This document shows, piece by piece, positions 25,017 through 32,743 of a DNA stretch of 64,000 nt. The DNA comes from Salipiger bermudensis (GTDB taxonomy: Bacteria; Pseudomonadota; Alphaproteobacteria; Rhodobacterales; Rhodobacteraceae), in NCBI RefSeq assembly GCF_019801965.1, contig NZ_JAHVIA010000011.1, positions 50,433 through 114,432 on the forward strand, in the 5' to 3' direction. Within the stretch, counting starts at the first letter, position 1, and every line of letters starts with the position of its first letter. Made by a program: the position numbers and the translations under genes. The notes below the pieces were generated by a model. It made no database searches. It was given only the letters and a program-made list of their open reading frames with translations, and was not told the origin of the DNA.

Positions 25017-26075
25017 ATGGCCGTTGCTGACATCAAGCGCACGACAACCTCGGGCTCGGCAAAACCGGCGCGTCGCCCGAAGAAGCTGACCGGGCCGCAG
25101 AAGGCGGCGGTGCTGTTCCTGTCGCTGGGCGAGAAGCGCGGCTCGGCATTGCTGCAGCAGCTCGACGACGACGAGATCCAGCAGATGACCCGGGCGATGT
25201 CGGGGCTGGGTTCGATCTCGTCCGAGACCGTCGAGCAGGTGCTGACCGATTTCGTGCAGGACATCACCAATGGCGGCGGCGTCGTCGGCTCCTTCGCGGC
25301 GGCGGAGAACCTGCTGCGCTCGCTGATGCCCGGCGACAAGGTCGACGGCATCCTCAAGGACATTCGCGGCCCGCTCAAGGAGCGCGACCTCTGGGCGCGG
25401 TTCAACACCCTGTCGGAAAACGTCATCGCCAACTACCTCAAGGGCGAGCACGAGCAGACCATCGCGGCGATCCTGTCCAACGTGAACACCGACGTGGCCG
25501 CCAAGGTGCTGCCGATCCTCGGGCCGGAGAAGATGCACAACGTCGTCGAGCGGATGATCCGCATGGAGGCGGTGCCGCATCACATGATGCAGCAGATCGA
25601 AGAATCGCTGCAGGCCGACATCATGAATGCCGGCGCGCAGCCGACCACCGCCGAGCAGCACCAGCGCATGGCCGACCTGTTCAACAAGCTCGACCGCAAC
25701 GCCTTCGACAACATGGCGCCCGAGCTCGAGGAGAAGATCCCCGACACGTTCAATGCCATCCGCGCCAAGATGTTCACCTTCGAGGATCTCGCCAAGATGG
25801 AGGCGATGGATCTCGCCAAGATCATGCGCGGCGTGCCGGGCAACACCCTGCCCACGGCGCTGCGCGGCGCGACCGACAATGCCCGCGAGGCCTTCCTAAA
25901 CGCGCTGCCGGCGCGCTCGCGCGACATGCTGACCGAGGAGATGGAGAGCATGGGGCCGGTGCGCCGCCGCGACGTCAACGCGGCACAGGCCTTGATGCTC
26001 GACTACGCCCGTCAGCTCGCCGACGACGACCAGGTGCGCCTGCCGTTCGGCGAGGATGACGAGGATATCTTCTGA
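25017..26075 (+). CDS. fliG: Flagellar motor switch protein FliG
   Basis: This 352-residue protein couples rotor and stator. It has the N-terminal FliF-binding domain (LTGPQKAAVLFLSLGEKRG), a middle domain with the EHPQ-like element (GEHEQTIAAILSN) and the C-terminal torque domain (KMFTFEDLAKMEAMDLAKIM, EMESMGPVRRRDV). ATG 25017 is set after AAGGAAGG; a GTG three codons earlier is possible. FliG is usually next to fliF; here it closes the fliF operon after fliP. Confidence 0.95.
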   Translation: MAVADIKRTTTSGSAKPARRPKKLTGPQKAAVLFLSLGEKRGSALLQQLDDDEIQQMTRAMSGLGSISSETVEQVLTDFVQDITNGGGVVGSFAAAENLLRSLMPGDKVDGILKDIRGPLKERDLWARFNTLSENVIANYLKGEHEQTIAAILSNVNTDVAAKVLPILGPEKMHNVVERMIRMEAVPHHMMQQIEESLQADIMNAGAQPTTAEQHQRMADLFNKLDRNAFDNMAPELEEKIPDTFNAIRAKMFTFEDLAKMEAMDLAKIMRGVPGNTLPTALRGATDNAREAFLNALPARSRDMLTEEMESMGPVRRRDVNAAQALMLDYARQLADDDQVRLPFGEDDEDIF

Positions 26076-26096
26076 GCTGAGGGTTGCCCGGGGGCC

Positions 26097-26921
26097 TCAG
26101 CGGAGCTTGTAGCCGCTGAAGCCCTGGATCGCCTGGATGTCGATGACGGCGGGGATGTAATTGCCGGCCGAGGCGTTGAGCGCGCCGCTCAGCAGCGTCA
26201 CCGCGCCGTCATTCTCCAGCGCCGGATTCGAGATCGCGTCGCTCAGGGCGACGTATCGCTTCACCAGATCCTCGACCACCTCCGGATCCGACAGCGTCTC
26301 GAGGTCGAGGCGTTCGTTGATCACGTCGGCCTGCCGGTCGATATCGATGCCGGCCATCGCCTCGGGCAGGCCGAAGGCAGTGCGGAAGAATTCCGACAGG
26401 TCGGTATCGCGAAGGATGTCATAGGCCGAGGAGATGCTCGAAGCCTTGCGGCGGAACTCGAGCACGGTGCCGAGCGTCTCGTTCTCGTCGGCCTTGCCAT
26501 TGACCCATTGCGTGTCGACGTATTTGTCGACCATCGCGGTCTTCCAGCTGGCGTCGATGGTGTTGAGATTGCTCTCGCCATCGGCGCTGAAGCCCATCGC
26601 GCGGTGGAAATCCGTGAACCGCGAGTCGGTCAGCCGGTTCACCAGCGACGTGCGGTCGTCGATGTCGCTCTTGAGGATCTTCTCCATCATCGCCTTGCCG
26701 AAGATCTGGTCCTCGAGATCGTAGGCCTTCATGACGAAGCTGTAGAGGCGGTAATCGTCGGTCAGATCCTCGACGCTCTCGACCGAACCGATATTCTCCA
26801 GGAAATACTCGATCTCCCGCGCGTGCTGCGGCTGATCTCGCAGCAGCGCCTGATCCTTCTCCTCGGTGGCGTTGACCAGTCGCAGCGCCACCGAAGTCGA
26901 CATCCCCGAGATCGAGATCAT
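26097..26921 (-). CDS. DUF1217-family flagellar cluster protein
   Basis: A 274-residue helical protein without signal peptide or membrane segment, resembling DUF1217 proteins found in rhizobial and Rhodobacter flagellar clusters. Recognisable are VEDLTDDYRLYSFVMKAYDL and IFGKAMMEKILKSDIDD near residues 55-100. The function is not known; location with flbT and flaF suggests a part in export or assembly. It overlaps the flbT end by four bases and converges with fliG. Confidence 0.78.
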   Translation of the reverse strand: MISISGMSTSVALRLVNATEEKDQALLRDQPQHAREIEYFLENIGSVESVEDLTDDYRLYSFVMKAYDLEDQIFGKAMMEKILKSDIDDRTSLVNRLTDSRFTDFHRAMGFSADGESNLNTIDASWKTAMVDKYVDTQWVNGKADENETLGTVLEFRRKASSISSAYDILRDTDLSEFFRTAFGLPEAMAGIDIDRQADVINERLDLETLSDPEVVEDLVKRYVALSDAISNPALENDGAVTLLSGALNASAGNYIPAVIDIQAIQGFSGYKLR

Positions 26922-27331
26922 GCGTTTTCTTCCTCTTTCGCCACGAGCGCGCCAAACACCTCTTCCTCGCGCTTCATCAGCGGCCTGAGATCGCGCAGCG
27001 CGGTGAAATACTCGCCGCGGCTGACATTGTTGGCCGCCTCGAACACGTGCGGGCGCAGCTCGCTGCCGAACACCGTGGCCAGCTCGGCCAGACGGATCTG
27101 GATGTCGGTGACCAGCTTGTCACGCCGCTCGGGCATGATCAGTGCATTCTGGATCAGAAAATACACAATCCGGACGGGCGTCGAGGCCGCATCCGGTTTC
27201 AGCAGGTCGGTTTCGCGCACGATGTCGGCGCGGGTTTCAACGGTGATCGTCGACTTGCGGCCGCCATTGCGCATCATGCAGCCGTTGACGACGAACCGTT
27301 CAAACGGCTTGAGCGTGAGATTGAGTGCCAT
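26918..27331 (-). CDS. flbT: Flagellin translation regulator FlbT
   Basis: A 137-residue FlbT homologue. In Caulobacter, FlbT acts after transcription on flagellin mRNA through the 5' leader. Typical sequences are LNLTLKPFERFVVNGCMMRNG at the N-terminus (shown in part) and VRIVYFLIQNALIMPE; it is all-helical in its second half. The gene overlaps flaF by 32 bases and follows the two flagellin genes, whose leaders share a conserved hairpin element that is a plausible target. Confidence 0.93.
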   Translation of the reverse strand: MALNLTLKPFERFVVNGCMMRNGGRKSTITVETRADIVRETDLLKPDAASTPVRIVYFLIQNALIMPERRDKLVTDIQIRLAELATVFGSELRPHVFEAANNVSRGEYFTALRDLRPLMKREEEVFGALVAKEEENA

Positions 27332-27737
27332 GATGCTCCACTGCTGCCGGTGCGGGGCGGGTTCCGGTGAGACCGCCGAGGATGTTCTGGTTCACGTCGA
27401 TCAGTGCCGGCAGGCCTTCGCCGCCACCGATCACCTCTTCGCAGGTCCGGTCGACCCAGAGGGAAATCGAGATCAGGTTGGCGCGCAGGGCCGGCGGCAG
27501 CGCATTGCTGTCATCCGCGAGGTCGCTGCGCAGACGGCGCCACAGCTCGCGGTTCTGCGAGACCGCGTCGCGCAGCCCATGCGACAGCACCGCCATGCGG
27601 GAAAACTTGTCACGCGCCGCAAGCCAGTTCGGCCGGTGCTGGTCCATGCTGCCCGTGATGCGGGCAAACACACGTGCTTCGATCTGCTTGGGAGAAGCGC
27701 TTTCGCGGATGGTGCTCTTGTATGCCGAGATGCTCAT
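27300..27737 (-). CDS. flaF: Flagellin regulator FlaF
   Basis: A 145-residue FlaF homologue, which works opposite to FlbT and is needed for flagellin synthesis or secretion in Caulobacter. The conserved core is ARVFARITGSMDQHRPNW, LRDAVSQNRELWRRLRSDLA and LPPALRANLISISLWVDR; the C-terminal 25 residues are variable. The gene lies just after flagellin A on the same strand and overlaps flbT, the common alphaproteobacterial order. Confidence 0.92.
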   Translation of the reverse strand: MSISAYKSTIRESASPKQIEARVFARITGSMDQHRPNWLAARDKFSRMAVLSHGLRDAVSQNRELWRRLRSDLADDSNALPPALRANLISISLWVDRTCEEVIGGGEGLPALIDVNQNILGGLTGTRPAPAAVEHHGTQSHAQAV

Positions 27738-27855
27738 TCCATTACTGCCTTTGCTCCCCCGGCTCTGTGCGGGGTGTGTCGTCGTCCGGGCCCGGTTGCT
27801 CCGATGCTCCGGCGGGGGATGGCGGGCGCCCGTGGGCGCCCACCGATTGTCACGT

Positions 27856-27882
27856 CATCCGGGAGCCGTGGCCCCCGGGATG
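27856..27882 (-). terminator. Hairpin after flagellin A
   Basis: CATCCGGGAGCC and GGCCCCCGGGATG, with small bulges, form a GC-rich stem directly after the flagellin A stop on the minus strand. No U-tract follows, so it may act as an mRNA 3'-end stabiliser or partial terminator before flaF. Confidence 0.45.
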
Positions 27883-27884
27883 GA

Positions 27885-28799
27885 TTAGCGGAACAGCGAC
27901 AAGATGTTCTGCGGCGCCGAATTGGCGATCGACAGCGACTGCGTCGCCAGCTGCTGTTGCACCTGAAGCGCCTGCAGACGGGCGGCTTCTTCTTCCATGT
28001 TCGCATCGACCATCGCCGAAACGCCGACCTCGATGCGGTCGGTCAGCTCGCCGAGGAAGGTCTGCTGGGTTTCGATGGCCTTTTCCGACACGCCGAGGCT
28101 GGTGGCCTGGCCGGTCAGCTTGCCCAGGATGGTGTCGGCCGCGGTCAGCGCGCCTTCAAGCAGGGCCTGGGTGTTGAGCGTGGTGCCGGTCTTCATGTCT
28201 GCCGCGATGGCGGTCAGGCTGCCGGTACCGGTGGTGGTGCCGTCATCGACATAGAGCTCAAGATCGAGGATCGCGAAATCCTGGGTCGTCGTGGCCAGGG
28301 TCGCGCCGGTCCGGCTGATGCCGGTGGTCACGGTCTTGGTCCCTGCAACGTCCACCGCAAGTGCGGAGCCGTTGATCGCGGTGGTACCGGCGGTGCTGAT
28401 CAGGTTCTCGCCGTTGAAGGAGGACTGGCTGATGGTGGTTTCCATCTGTGCCACCAGTGCCTCGAGTTCCTCGCCGACGGCAACCTGGTCGACACCCTCT
28501 TCCTGGGCGAAGGCCAGACGGTCAACGAACTGCTGGGTGAGGTCCACGAGGGTCTCGGCGCCGAGACGCGCGGTCGAAACCGAGCTCTTCGCCAGCGTCA
28601 TCGCCTCGTTGATGCCGCCATACATGCCCTTTTCCGAGTTCATCGTGGTCGAGATCTGGAAGTAGGAGGCGTTGTCCTTGCCGGACTCGACCTTGAGGCC
28701 GGTGGAAATGCGGCTCTGCGTCGTCTCGAGGTTCGAGTTGATCTGACGCAGGGTCGAGAGCGCGTTCATCGCGCTTGCATTGGTATTAATTGAAGACAT
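27885..28799 (-). CDS. Flagellin A
   Basis: This 304-residue filament protein has the conserved D0/D1 N-terminus (SSINTNASAMNALSTLRQIN) and C-terminus (LQVQQQLATQSLSIANSAPQ, then NILSLFR). The N-terminal about 140 residues and the last about 80 are nearly identical to flagellin B at 28913-29803, whereas the middle (about 145-215) differs, as expected for the surface-exposed part. The central domain is short, like other alphaproteobacterial flagellins. Flagellins A and B are tandem, with a terminator-like hairpin between. Translation may be controlled through the leader at 28805-28845. Confidence 0.95.
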   Translation of the reverse strand: MSSINTNASAMNALSTLRQINSNLETTQSRISTGLKVESGKDNASYFQISTTMNSEKGMYGGINEAMTLAKSSVSTARLGAETLVDLTQQFVDRLAFAQEEGVDQVAVGEELEALVAQMETTISQSSFNGENLISTAGTTAINGSALAVDVAGTKTVTTGISRTGATLATTTQDFAILDLELYVDDGTTTGTGSLTAIAADMKTGTTLNTQALLEGALTAADTILGKLTGQATSLGVSEKAIETQQTFLGELTDRIEVGVSAMVDANMEEEAARLQALQVQQQLATQSLSIANSAPQNILSLFR

Positions 28800-28804
28800 T
28801 GATA

Positions 28805-28845
28805 CTGCTCCGAATTCTATCGTTAAAGCCCGTCATTCTGACGGG
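28805..28845 (-). promoter_or_regulatory. Conserved flagellin leader element, copy A
   Basis: On the mRNA strand a stem-loop (CCCGTCA / TGACGGG, loop GAA; 28829-28845) is followed by AACGATAGAA and CGGAGCAG, the ribosome-binding region. The same order and nearly the same sequence precede flagellin B. The outer stem pair is C:G here and U:A in copy B, a compensatory change. This suggests an RNA structure, possibly recognised by FlbT or FlaF. Confidence 0.65.
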
Positions 28846-28865
28846 AACTCTTAATCATGCGGACT

Positions 28866-28900
28866 GACCCGCCAACCCGGGCGTGCCGGGCTGGCGGGTC
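28866..28900 (-). terminator. Strong hairpin after flagellin B
   Basis: GACCCGCCA-A-CCCGG pairs with CCGGG-C-TGGCGGGTC across the loop GCGTG: a near-perfect 15-bp stem 12 bases after the flagellin B stop. No long U-run follows, but its strength suggests termination or 3'-end protection, separating expression of the two flagellins. Confidence 0.65.
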
Positions 28901-28912
28901 AAAGCTTCCAAA

Positions 28913-29803
28913 TTAGCGGAAGAGCGAAAGGATGTTCTGCGGTGCCGAGTTGGCGATCGACAGCGACTGGGTTGCCAGCTGCTGCTGAACCTGGAGTGCC
29001 TGCAGACGGGCAGCTTCTTCTTCCATGTCAGCGTCGACCATGGCCGAAACGCCGACTTCGATGCGGTCGGTCAGCTCGCCAAGGAAGGTCTGCTGGGTCT
29101 CGATGGCCTTCTCCGCAACACCGAGGCTGGTGGCCTGTTCGGTGATGGTGGTGAGGAAGGCGTCGGCCGCGATCAGCGAGGTCTGCAGGTCGGTCGCGTA
29201 GGCCTCGCCCGACACGGATGCCGCGATGTCGGCCAGCGAGGCGTCCGAACCAGAGGCACCGGCTGCAAGACCGACCGGGGTCTCGAGATCGACCATGGTG
29301 AAGTCTTGGCTGGTGGTGGTCAGCGTGCCGCCCGAACGGCTGATACCGGTGGTGATGGTCTTGGTGCCGGGCACCGTCAGACCGGTCACGCCGGCGTTGC
29401 TGATCAGGTTCTCGCCGTTGAACGACGACTGGCTGATCGTGGTCTGCATCTGCTGGACGAGGGCTTCGAGTTCCTTACCGACAGCGGCCTGGTCGACACC
29501 TTCTTCCTGGGCGAATGCCAGGCGGTCGACGAACTGCTGGGTCAGGTCCACGAGGGTTTCGGCACCGAGACGCGCGGTCGAGACCGAGCTCTTGGCGAGC
29601 GTCATGCTCTCGTTGATGCCCGCATACATCCCCTTTTCCGAGTTCATCGTGGTCGAGATCTGGAAGTAGGAGGCGTTGTCCTTGCCGGACTCGACTTTGA
29701 GGCCGGTGGAGATGCGGCTCTGCGTGTTCTCGAGGCTCGAGTTGATCTGACGCAGAGTCGACAGCGCGTTCATCGCGCTGGCGTTGGTATTGATAGAAGA
29801 CAT
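28913..29803 (-). CDS. Flagellin B
   Basis: This 296-residue flagellin is a close paralogue of the flagellin A product. The first about 140 residues differ at only a few positions and the last about 65 are nearly identical (DRIEVGVSAMVDADMEEEAA and the terminal NSAPQNILSLFR). The middle (about 145-215) is diverged and eight residues shorter. The duplication may allow a filament with two flagellins or differential expression. It lies downstream of the flgI-flgJ-flgN-like genes, with its own 115-bp leader and promoter region. Confidence 0.95.
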   Translation of the reverse strand: MSSINTNASAMNALSTLRQINSSLENTQSRISTGLKVESGKDNASYFQISTTMNSEKGMYAGINESMTLAKSSVSTARLGAETLVDLTQQFVDRLAFAQEEGVDQAAVGKELEALVQQMQTTISQSSFNGENLISNAGVTGLTVPGTKTITTGISRSGGTLTTTSQDFTMVDLETPVGLAAGASGSDASLADIAASVSGEAYATDLQTSLIAADAFLTTITEQATSLGVAEKAIETQQTFLGELTDRIEVGVSAMVDADMEEEAARLQALQVQQQLATQSLSIANSAPQNILSLFR

Positions 29804-29809
29804 TATTTT

Positions 29810-29850
29810 CTGCTCCGATTTCTATCGTTGTCGCTCGTCTTTCTGACGAA
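29810..29850 (-). promoter_or_regulatory. Conserved flagellin leader element, copy B
   Basis: The counterpart of the element at 28805-28845: stem TCGTC/GACGA (29835-29849), then AACGATAGAA and CGGAGCAG before the ATG. A second perfect hairpin (CCTGCC-GTAG-GGCAGG, 29857-29872) lies just upstream and has no copy in the other leader. Confidence 0.65.
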
Positions 29851-29918
29851 AACGGTCCTGCCGTAGGGCAGGCGTAACACGCGAAATCGAAACAGTGTAA
29901 AATTTAACTTCTGTAGAT

Positions 29919-30341
29919 TCAGATCGACTTGTCGAACCGTTGCGAGGGAGTCACAGGTCCCTCCTTGGGCGTTCCGTCACGATCATAGAGGCCGCGAAGG
30001 CTTTGACGATCCCGGATTCTTTCGATTTCGCGCGCAACGGCCCCTGTTGCTTCGGTCATTCGCTTCAAAAGCGCGAGATCGGTGTGGATAAGATCGCGCA
30101 GGTCGTCGAGCTTGCGGCGCAGTTTCTGGCTCTGGGCGTCGTCACCTTCGAAATATTTTTTTCCGGATCCAAATGCTGTCTCAATTTCGCCAAGAAGCTC
30201 GGCTTTCCGCGGATACAGCTCTTCGACGCGCGCCAGCTGGCCCTGACCGATGGCGGCGATCTCGTCACGCAGCAGGCGGGCGAGCCGATCGATCAGCTGC
30301 GCGGCGCGGGCATGGGTCAGTTCGGGGGTCGTCTCGGCCAT
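29919..30341 (-). CDS. FlgN-like flagellar export chaperone
   Basis: This protein of about 140 residues is all-helical and lacks signal peptide and membrane segments. Its pattern (LIDRLARLLRDEIAAIGQGQ, LARVEELYPRKAELLGEIE) fits FlgN, the export chaperone for hook-associated proteins FlgK and FlgL, both encoded nearby at 32711-35199. ATG 30341 has GGAG at eight bases; a GTG at 30350 overlapping the flgJ stop is the alternative. The call rests on general form and position. Confidence 0.62.
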   Translation of the reverse strand: MAETTPELTHARAAQLIDRLARLLRDEIAAIGQGQLARVEELYPRKAELLGEIETAFGSGKKYFEGDDAQSQKLRRKLDDLRDLIHTDLALLKRMTEATGAVAREIERIRDRQSLRGLYDRDGTPKEGPVTPSQRFDKSI

Positions 30342-30346
30342 GCAGG

Positions 30347-30658
30347 TCACTCCATCTCGCGGGTCTGGCTGTAGGCCGAAAGCGCGCGCTCGAGGCTGGC
30401 GGAGAGCCCCGCCCCGCCCTGCTCGACGATCTCGCGGCTGAAGGCCTCGGCCAGGAAGAAGCGCCAGGTGTCCTCCGCCTGCCCGCCGCCGAAATCGCCG
30501 ATCTCGACCTGCTTGAGCATCTCGTCGACCATCTGGGTGAGGAACATCGCCTCGAATTCCTTGATCGCGCTGAGCGGCGCGTCCGGCGCTGCGGCACCGG
30601 GCTGCGCCACCTGCGCGCCGGTGACCTGCAGCGCGGCCATGTTGGTGCTCACGTCCAT
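30347..30658 (-). CDS. flgJ: Rod-binding protein FlgJ, single-domain form
   Basis: This 103-residue protein corresponds only to the N-terminal rod-binding domain of FlgJ (AIKEFEAMFLTQMVDEMLKQ, then AFSREIVEQGGAGLSASLE). The C-terminal muramidase domain of enterobacterial FlgJ is absent. In Rhodobacter-type systems the muramidase is a separate protein, SltF, and a matching gene lies at 58323-59147. It sits between flgI and the flgN-like gene. Confidence 0.87.
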   Translation of the reverse strand: MDVSTNMAALQVTGAQVAQPGAAAPDAPLSAIKEFEAMFLTQMVDEMLKQVEIGDFGGGQAEDTWRFFLAEAFSREIVEQGGAGLSASLERALSAYSQTREME

Positions 30659-30669
30659 AGCGAGGCTCC

Positions 30670-31782
30670 TCAGATGATTTCGAGATCGGCGTGCAGCGCG
30701 CCCGCGGCCTTGATCGCCTGCAGGATCGAGATCGTCTGCGTCGCGCTCAGCCCGATCGCATTGAGCGCATCGACCAGCCGTTGCAGGCTCACATCGGCGC
30801 CTTCGAGGATGGTGAAATGCGCCTCCTGCTCGTCGACCGCCACGGTGGTGCGTGGCACCACCACTGTCGTGCCGCCGATTGTGATCGGGTTCGGCTGGCT
30901 GACCAGCGGATCCTCCCGGACCATCACCGTCAGGCCGCCCTGGCTCACCGCAACCCGGTCGATGCGCACGTTCGCCCCGATCACGATGGTGCCGGTCTTG
31001 GCGTCGATCACCACCTTGGCGATGCTGTCCGGCTCGACCCGCAGGTTCTCGACGTCAGACAGCACGCCGGGCACGTCGCCCTTGCCGGCCCCGTGGATCG
31101 CCAGCTCGACCGTGCCGGAATCGAGCACCCGTGCCGAATTGCCGCCGAGGCGATCGTTGATCGCGTCGGACATTCGCACCGCGGTGGTGAAATCCGGGTT
31201 TCGCAGGTTGATCCGCACGGAATTCAGCGACGACAGCTGGAAATCGACCTCGTTTTCGACCGTGGCGCCGTTCTCGATCCGGGCCGTCGTGGGAACCCCC
31301 TCCGTCACCGAGGCGGCGACACCCGTGGCCGAGAAGCCGGCAACGGCGATCGGCCCCTGCGCCACCGCGTAGACCTCGCCATCGGCGCCGGTCAGCGGGG
31401 TGACGATCAGCGTGCCGCCGCGCAGCGAGGTCGCATCGCCGAGCGAGGAGACCACCACATCGATGGTCGAGCCGAGCCGCGCGAAGGGCGGCAGCATGGC
31501 GGTCACCATCACCGCGGCGGTGTTGCTGGTCTTGATGTTGTCGTCGGAAAGGTTGCCGACCCCGAGACGCTCGAGCATCGCCTCGATGCTCTTCTCCGTG
31601 AAGGGCGAGTTGCGCAGGCTGTCGCCGGTGCCGTTGAGGCCCACGACGAGGCCATATCCGACAAGCTGGTTCTCACGCACGCCCTCGAAGGTGGCGATGT
31701 CCTTGATCCGGACATCGGCCAGCGCCGGGAGGGCGAGGCAGAGCGCGCCGATCAGGGCGCCGAGACAGGCTGCAATCCGCAT
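30670..31782 (-). CDS. flgI: Flagellar P-ring protein FlgI
   Basis: A 370-residue periplasmic P-ring protein with signal peptide (ending LCLALPALA) and the strongly conserved N-terminus of the mature protein: IKDIATFEGVRENQLVGYGL, LNGTGDSLRNSPFTEKSIEA, and later VSSLGDATSLRGGTLIVTPL. ATG 31782 gives the usual length and signal peptide; an ATG 15 codons upstream has no ribosome-binding site. It begins a leftward group with flgJ, the flgN-like gene and possibly flagellin B, and is divergent from the FtcR-like gene. Confidence 0.95.
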   Translation of the reverse strand: MRIAACLGALIGALCLALPALADVRIKDIATFEGVRENQLVGYGLVVGLNGTGDSLRNSPFTEKSIEAMLERLGVGNLSDDNIKTSNTAAVMVTAMLPPFARLGSTIDVVVSSLGDATSLRGGTLIVTPLTGADGEVYAVAQGPIAVAGFSATGVAASVTEGVPTTARIENGATVENEVDFQLSSLNSVRINLRNPDFTTAVRMSDAINDRLGGNSARVLDSGTVELAIHGAGKGDVPGVLSDVENLRVEPDSIAKVVIDAKTGTIVIGANVRIDRVAVSQGGLTVMVREDPLVSQPNPITIGGTTVVVPRTTVAVDEQEAHFTILEGADVSLQRLVDALNAIGLSATQTISILQAIKAAGALHADLEII

Positions 31783-31871
31783 GAGCTTCCGGGTTGGATG
31801 GGTTTCCGTTGCTTCAAGATTAAACATGGAAAAGGGTGCGTCAGCAATGATTAATTCATGGATACTCAGAC

Positions 31872-31890
31872 TATCCTTGTCTTATGCTTG
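31872..31890. promoter_or_regulatory. Tandem TATNCTTG box between flgI and the FtcR-like gene
   Basis: TATCCTTG (31872-31879) and TATGCTTG (31883-31890) are direct repeats with an 11-bp period in the divergent promoter region. The second copy runs into a TTGACC with CATGAT 17 bp downstream, a possible promoter for the FtcR-like gene. The same tandem occurs before motA. Confidence 0.6.
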
Positions 31891-31966
31891 ACCCGCCGCG
31901 CTTAACAAAGCATGATCGTGGCATCCTGTCATGGATAACAAGATCTGAAGGCCCCATCGGGAGTGC

Positions 31967-32743
31967 GTGGTGCATATCTATCTTTACGAGCCGCGATCCA
32001 ACGCCTTTCACGGCCTTCTCTCGAGGCTGGACGAGGCCGAGTGGGAGCCTGTCGCCGTCAATGACGACCTGTTCGACCGGGAGCTCGATCTTCTCGGCAA
32101 TGATGGCTATGCCGACCGGCCGGTGCTGCTGGCCGAGCATCCGCGCCTTGTCGAGCACATCTCGCGCCTGCGCCGCTCGGGCTGCCGCAATCCGATCCTG
32201 GTGCTGCGCATGTCGCGCGACCCCGAGGCTGCGATGGACGCGCTCGATGCCGGTGCCGATGACGATATCGTCGGGCCGGTAACCGGGCTCGAACTGCGCA
32301 GCCGGGTCAACGCCATCACCCGCCGCTTCCACGGCCACGCCGCCGGCACCCTGCGCATCGGCGACATCACCGCCTATTTCGACGGGCGCGATCCGGACGT
32401 CGGCGGGCAGCCGATGAAACTGTCGCAGCGCGAGCTGGCGATCTTCCAGCAGATCGCGCTGGCGGCACCGCGCGTGGTGTCGAAATCGGTGATCTACGAT
32501 GCGGTCTACGGCATGGCGCAGGACCAACCCTTCGACAAGGTGATCGACGTCTATATCTGCCGGATCCGCAAGAAGATCGAAGAGATGTCGCCCTCCGGCG
32601 ATCCGCATATCCGCACCATCCGCGGCCGCGGCTACAAGCTGGCCCCGGAAAGCGAGGCCGAGCTTGCGGAAAAGCGTCCGGCGCGGCTGCGCATCGCAGC
32701 CGCCTCGGGATCAGCGCATGAAGTTCAGAAAGCTCAGCTGTGA
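31967..32743 (+). CDS. FtcR-like OmpR-family flagellar regulator with degenerate receiver
   Basis: This 258-residue protein has a receiver-like N-terminal half and a winged-helix C-terminal half. The region around YFDGRDPDVGGQPMKLSQRE, and later DKVIDVYICRIRKKIEEM and IRGRGYKLAP, is close to FtcR of Brucella and to CtrA in the DNA-binding domain. The receiver lacks the usual phospho-acceptor Asp (VLLAEHP in its place) and the conserved Lys before Pro (DDDIVGP), so it probably works without phosphorylation. GTG 31967 (or 31970) is preceded by GGGAG. The end overlaps convergent flgL by 33 bases. Confidence 0.85.
   Translation: MVHIYLYEPRSNAFHGLLSRLDEAEWEPVAVNDDLFDRELDLLGNDGYADRPVLLAEHPRLVEHISRLRRSGCRNPILVLRMSRDPEAAMDALDAGADDDIVGPVTGLELRSRVNAITRRFHGHAAGTLRIGDITAYFDGRDPDVGGQPMKLSQRELAIFQQIALAAPRVVSKSVIYDAVYGMAQDQPFDKVIDVYICRIRKKIEEMSPSGDPHIRTIRGRGYKLAPESEAELAEKRPARLRIAAASGSAHEVQKAQL

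Noticed and set aside
26508..28793. 761-codon frame opposite DUF1217, flbT, flaF and flagellin A
   Set aside because: Runs antisense through four recognised genes and has no protein-like composition.
27885..29803. Flagellin duplication as a possible phase-variation switch
   Set aside because: Both genes point the same way, no recombinase gene or inverted repeats flank them, and each has its own leader; ordinary tandem duplication suffices.
30341..30350. GTG start for the flgN-like gene overlapping the flgJ stop
   Set aside because: ATG 30341 has GGAG at the normal eight-base distance; the GTG would have the site almost adjacent.
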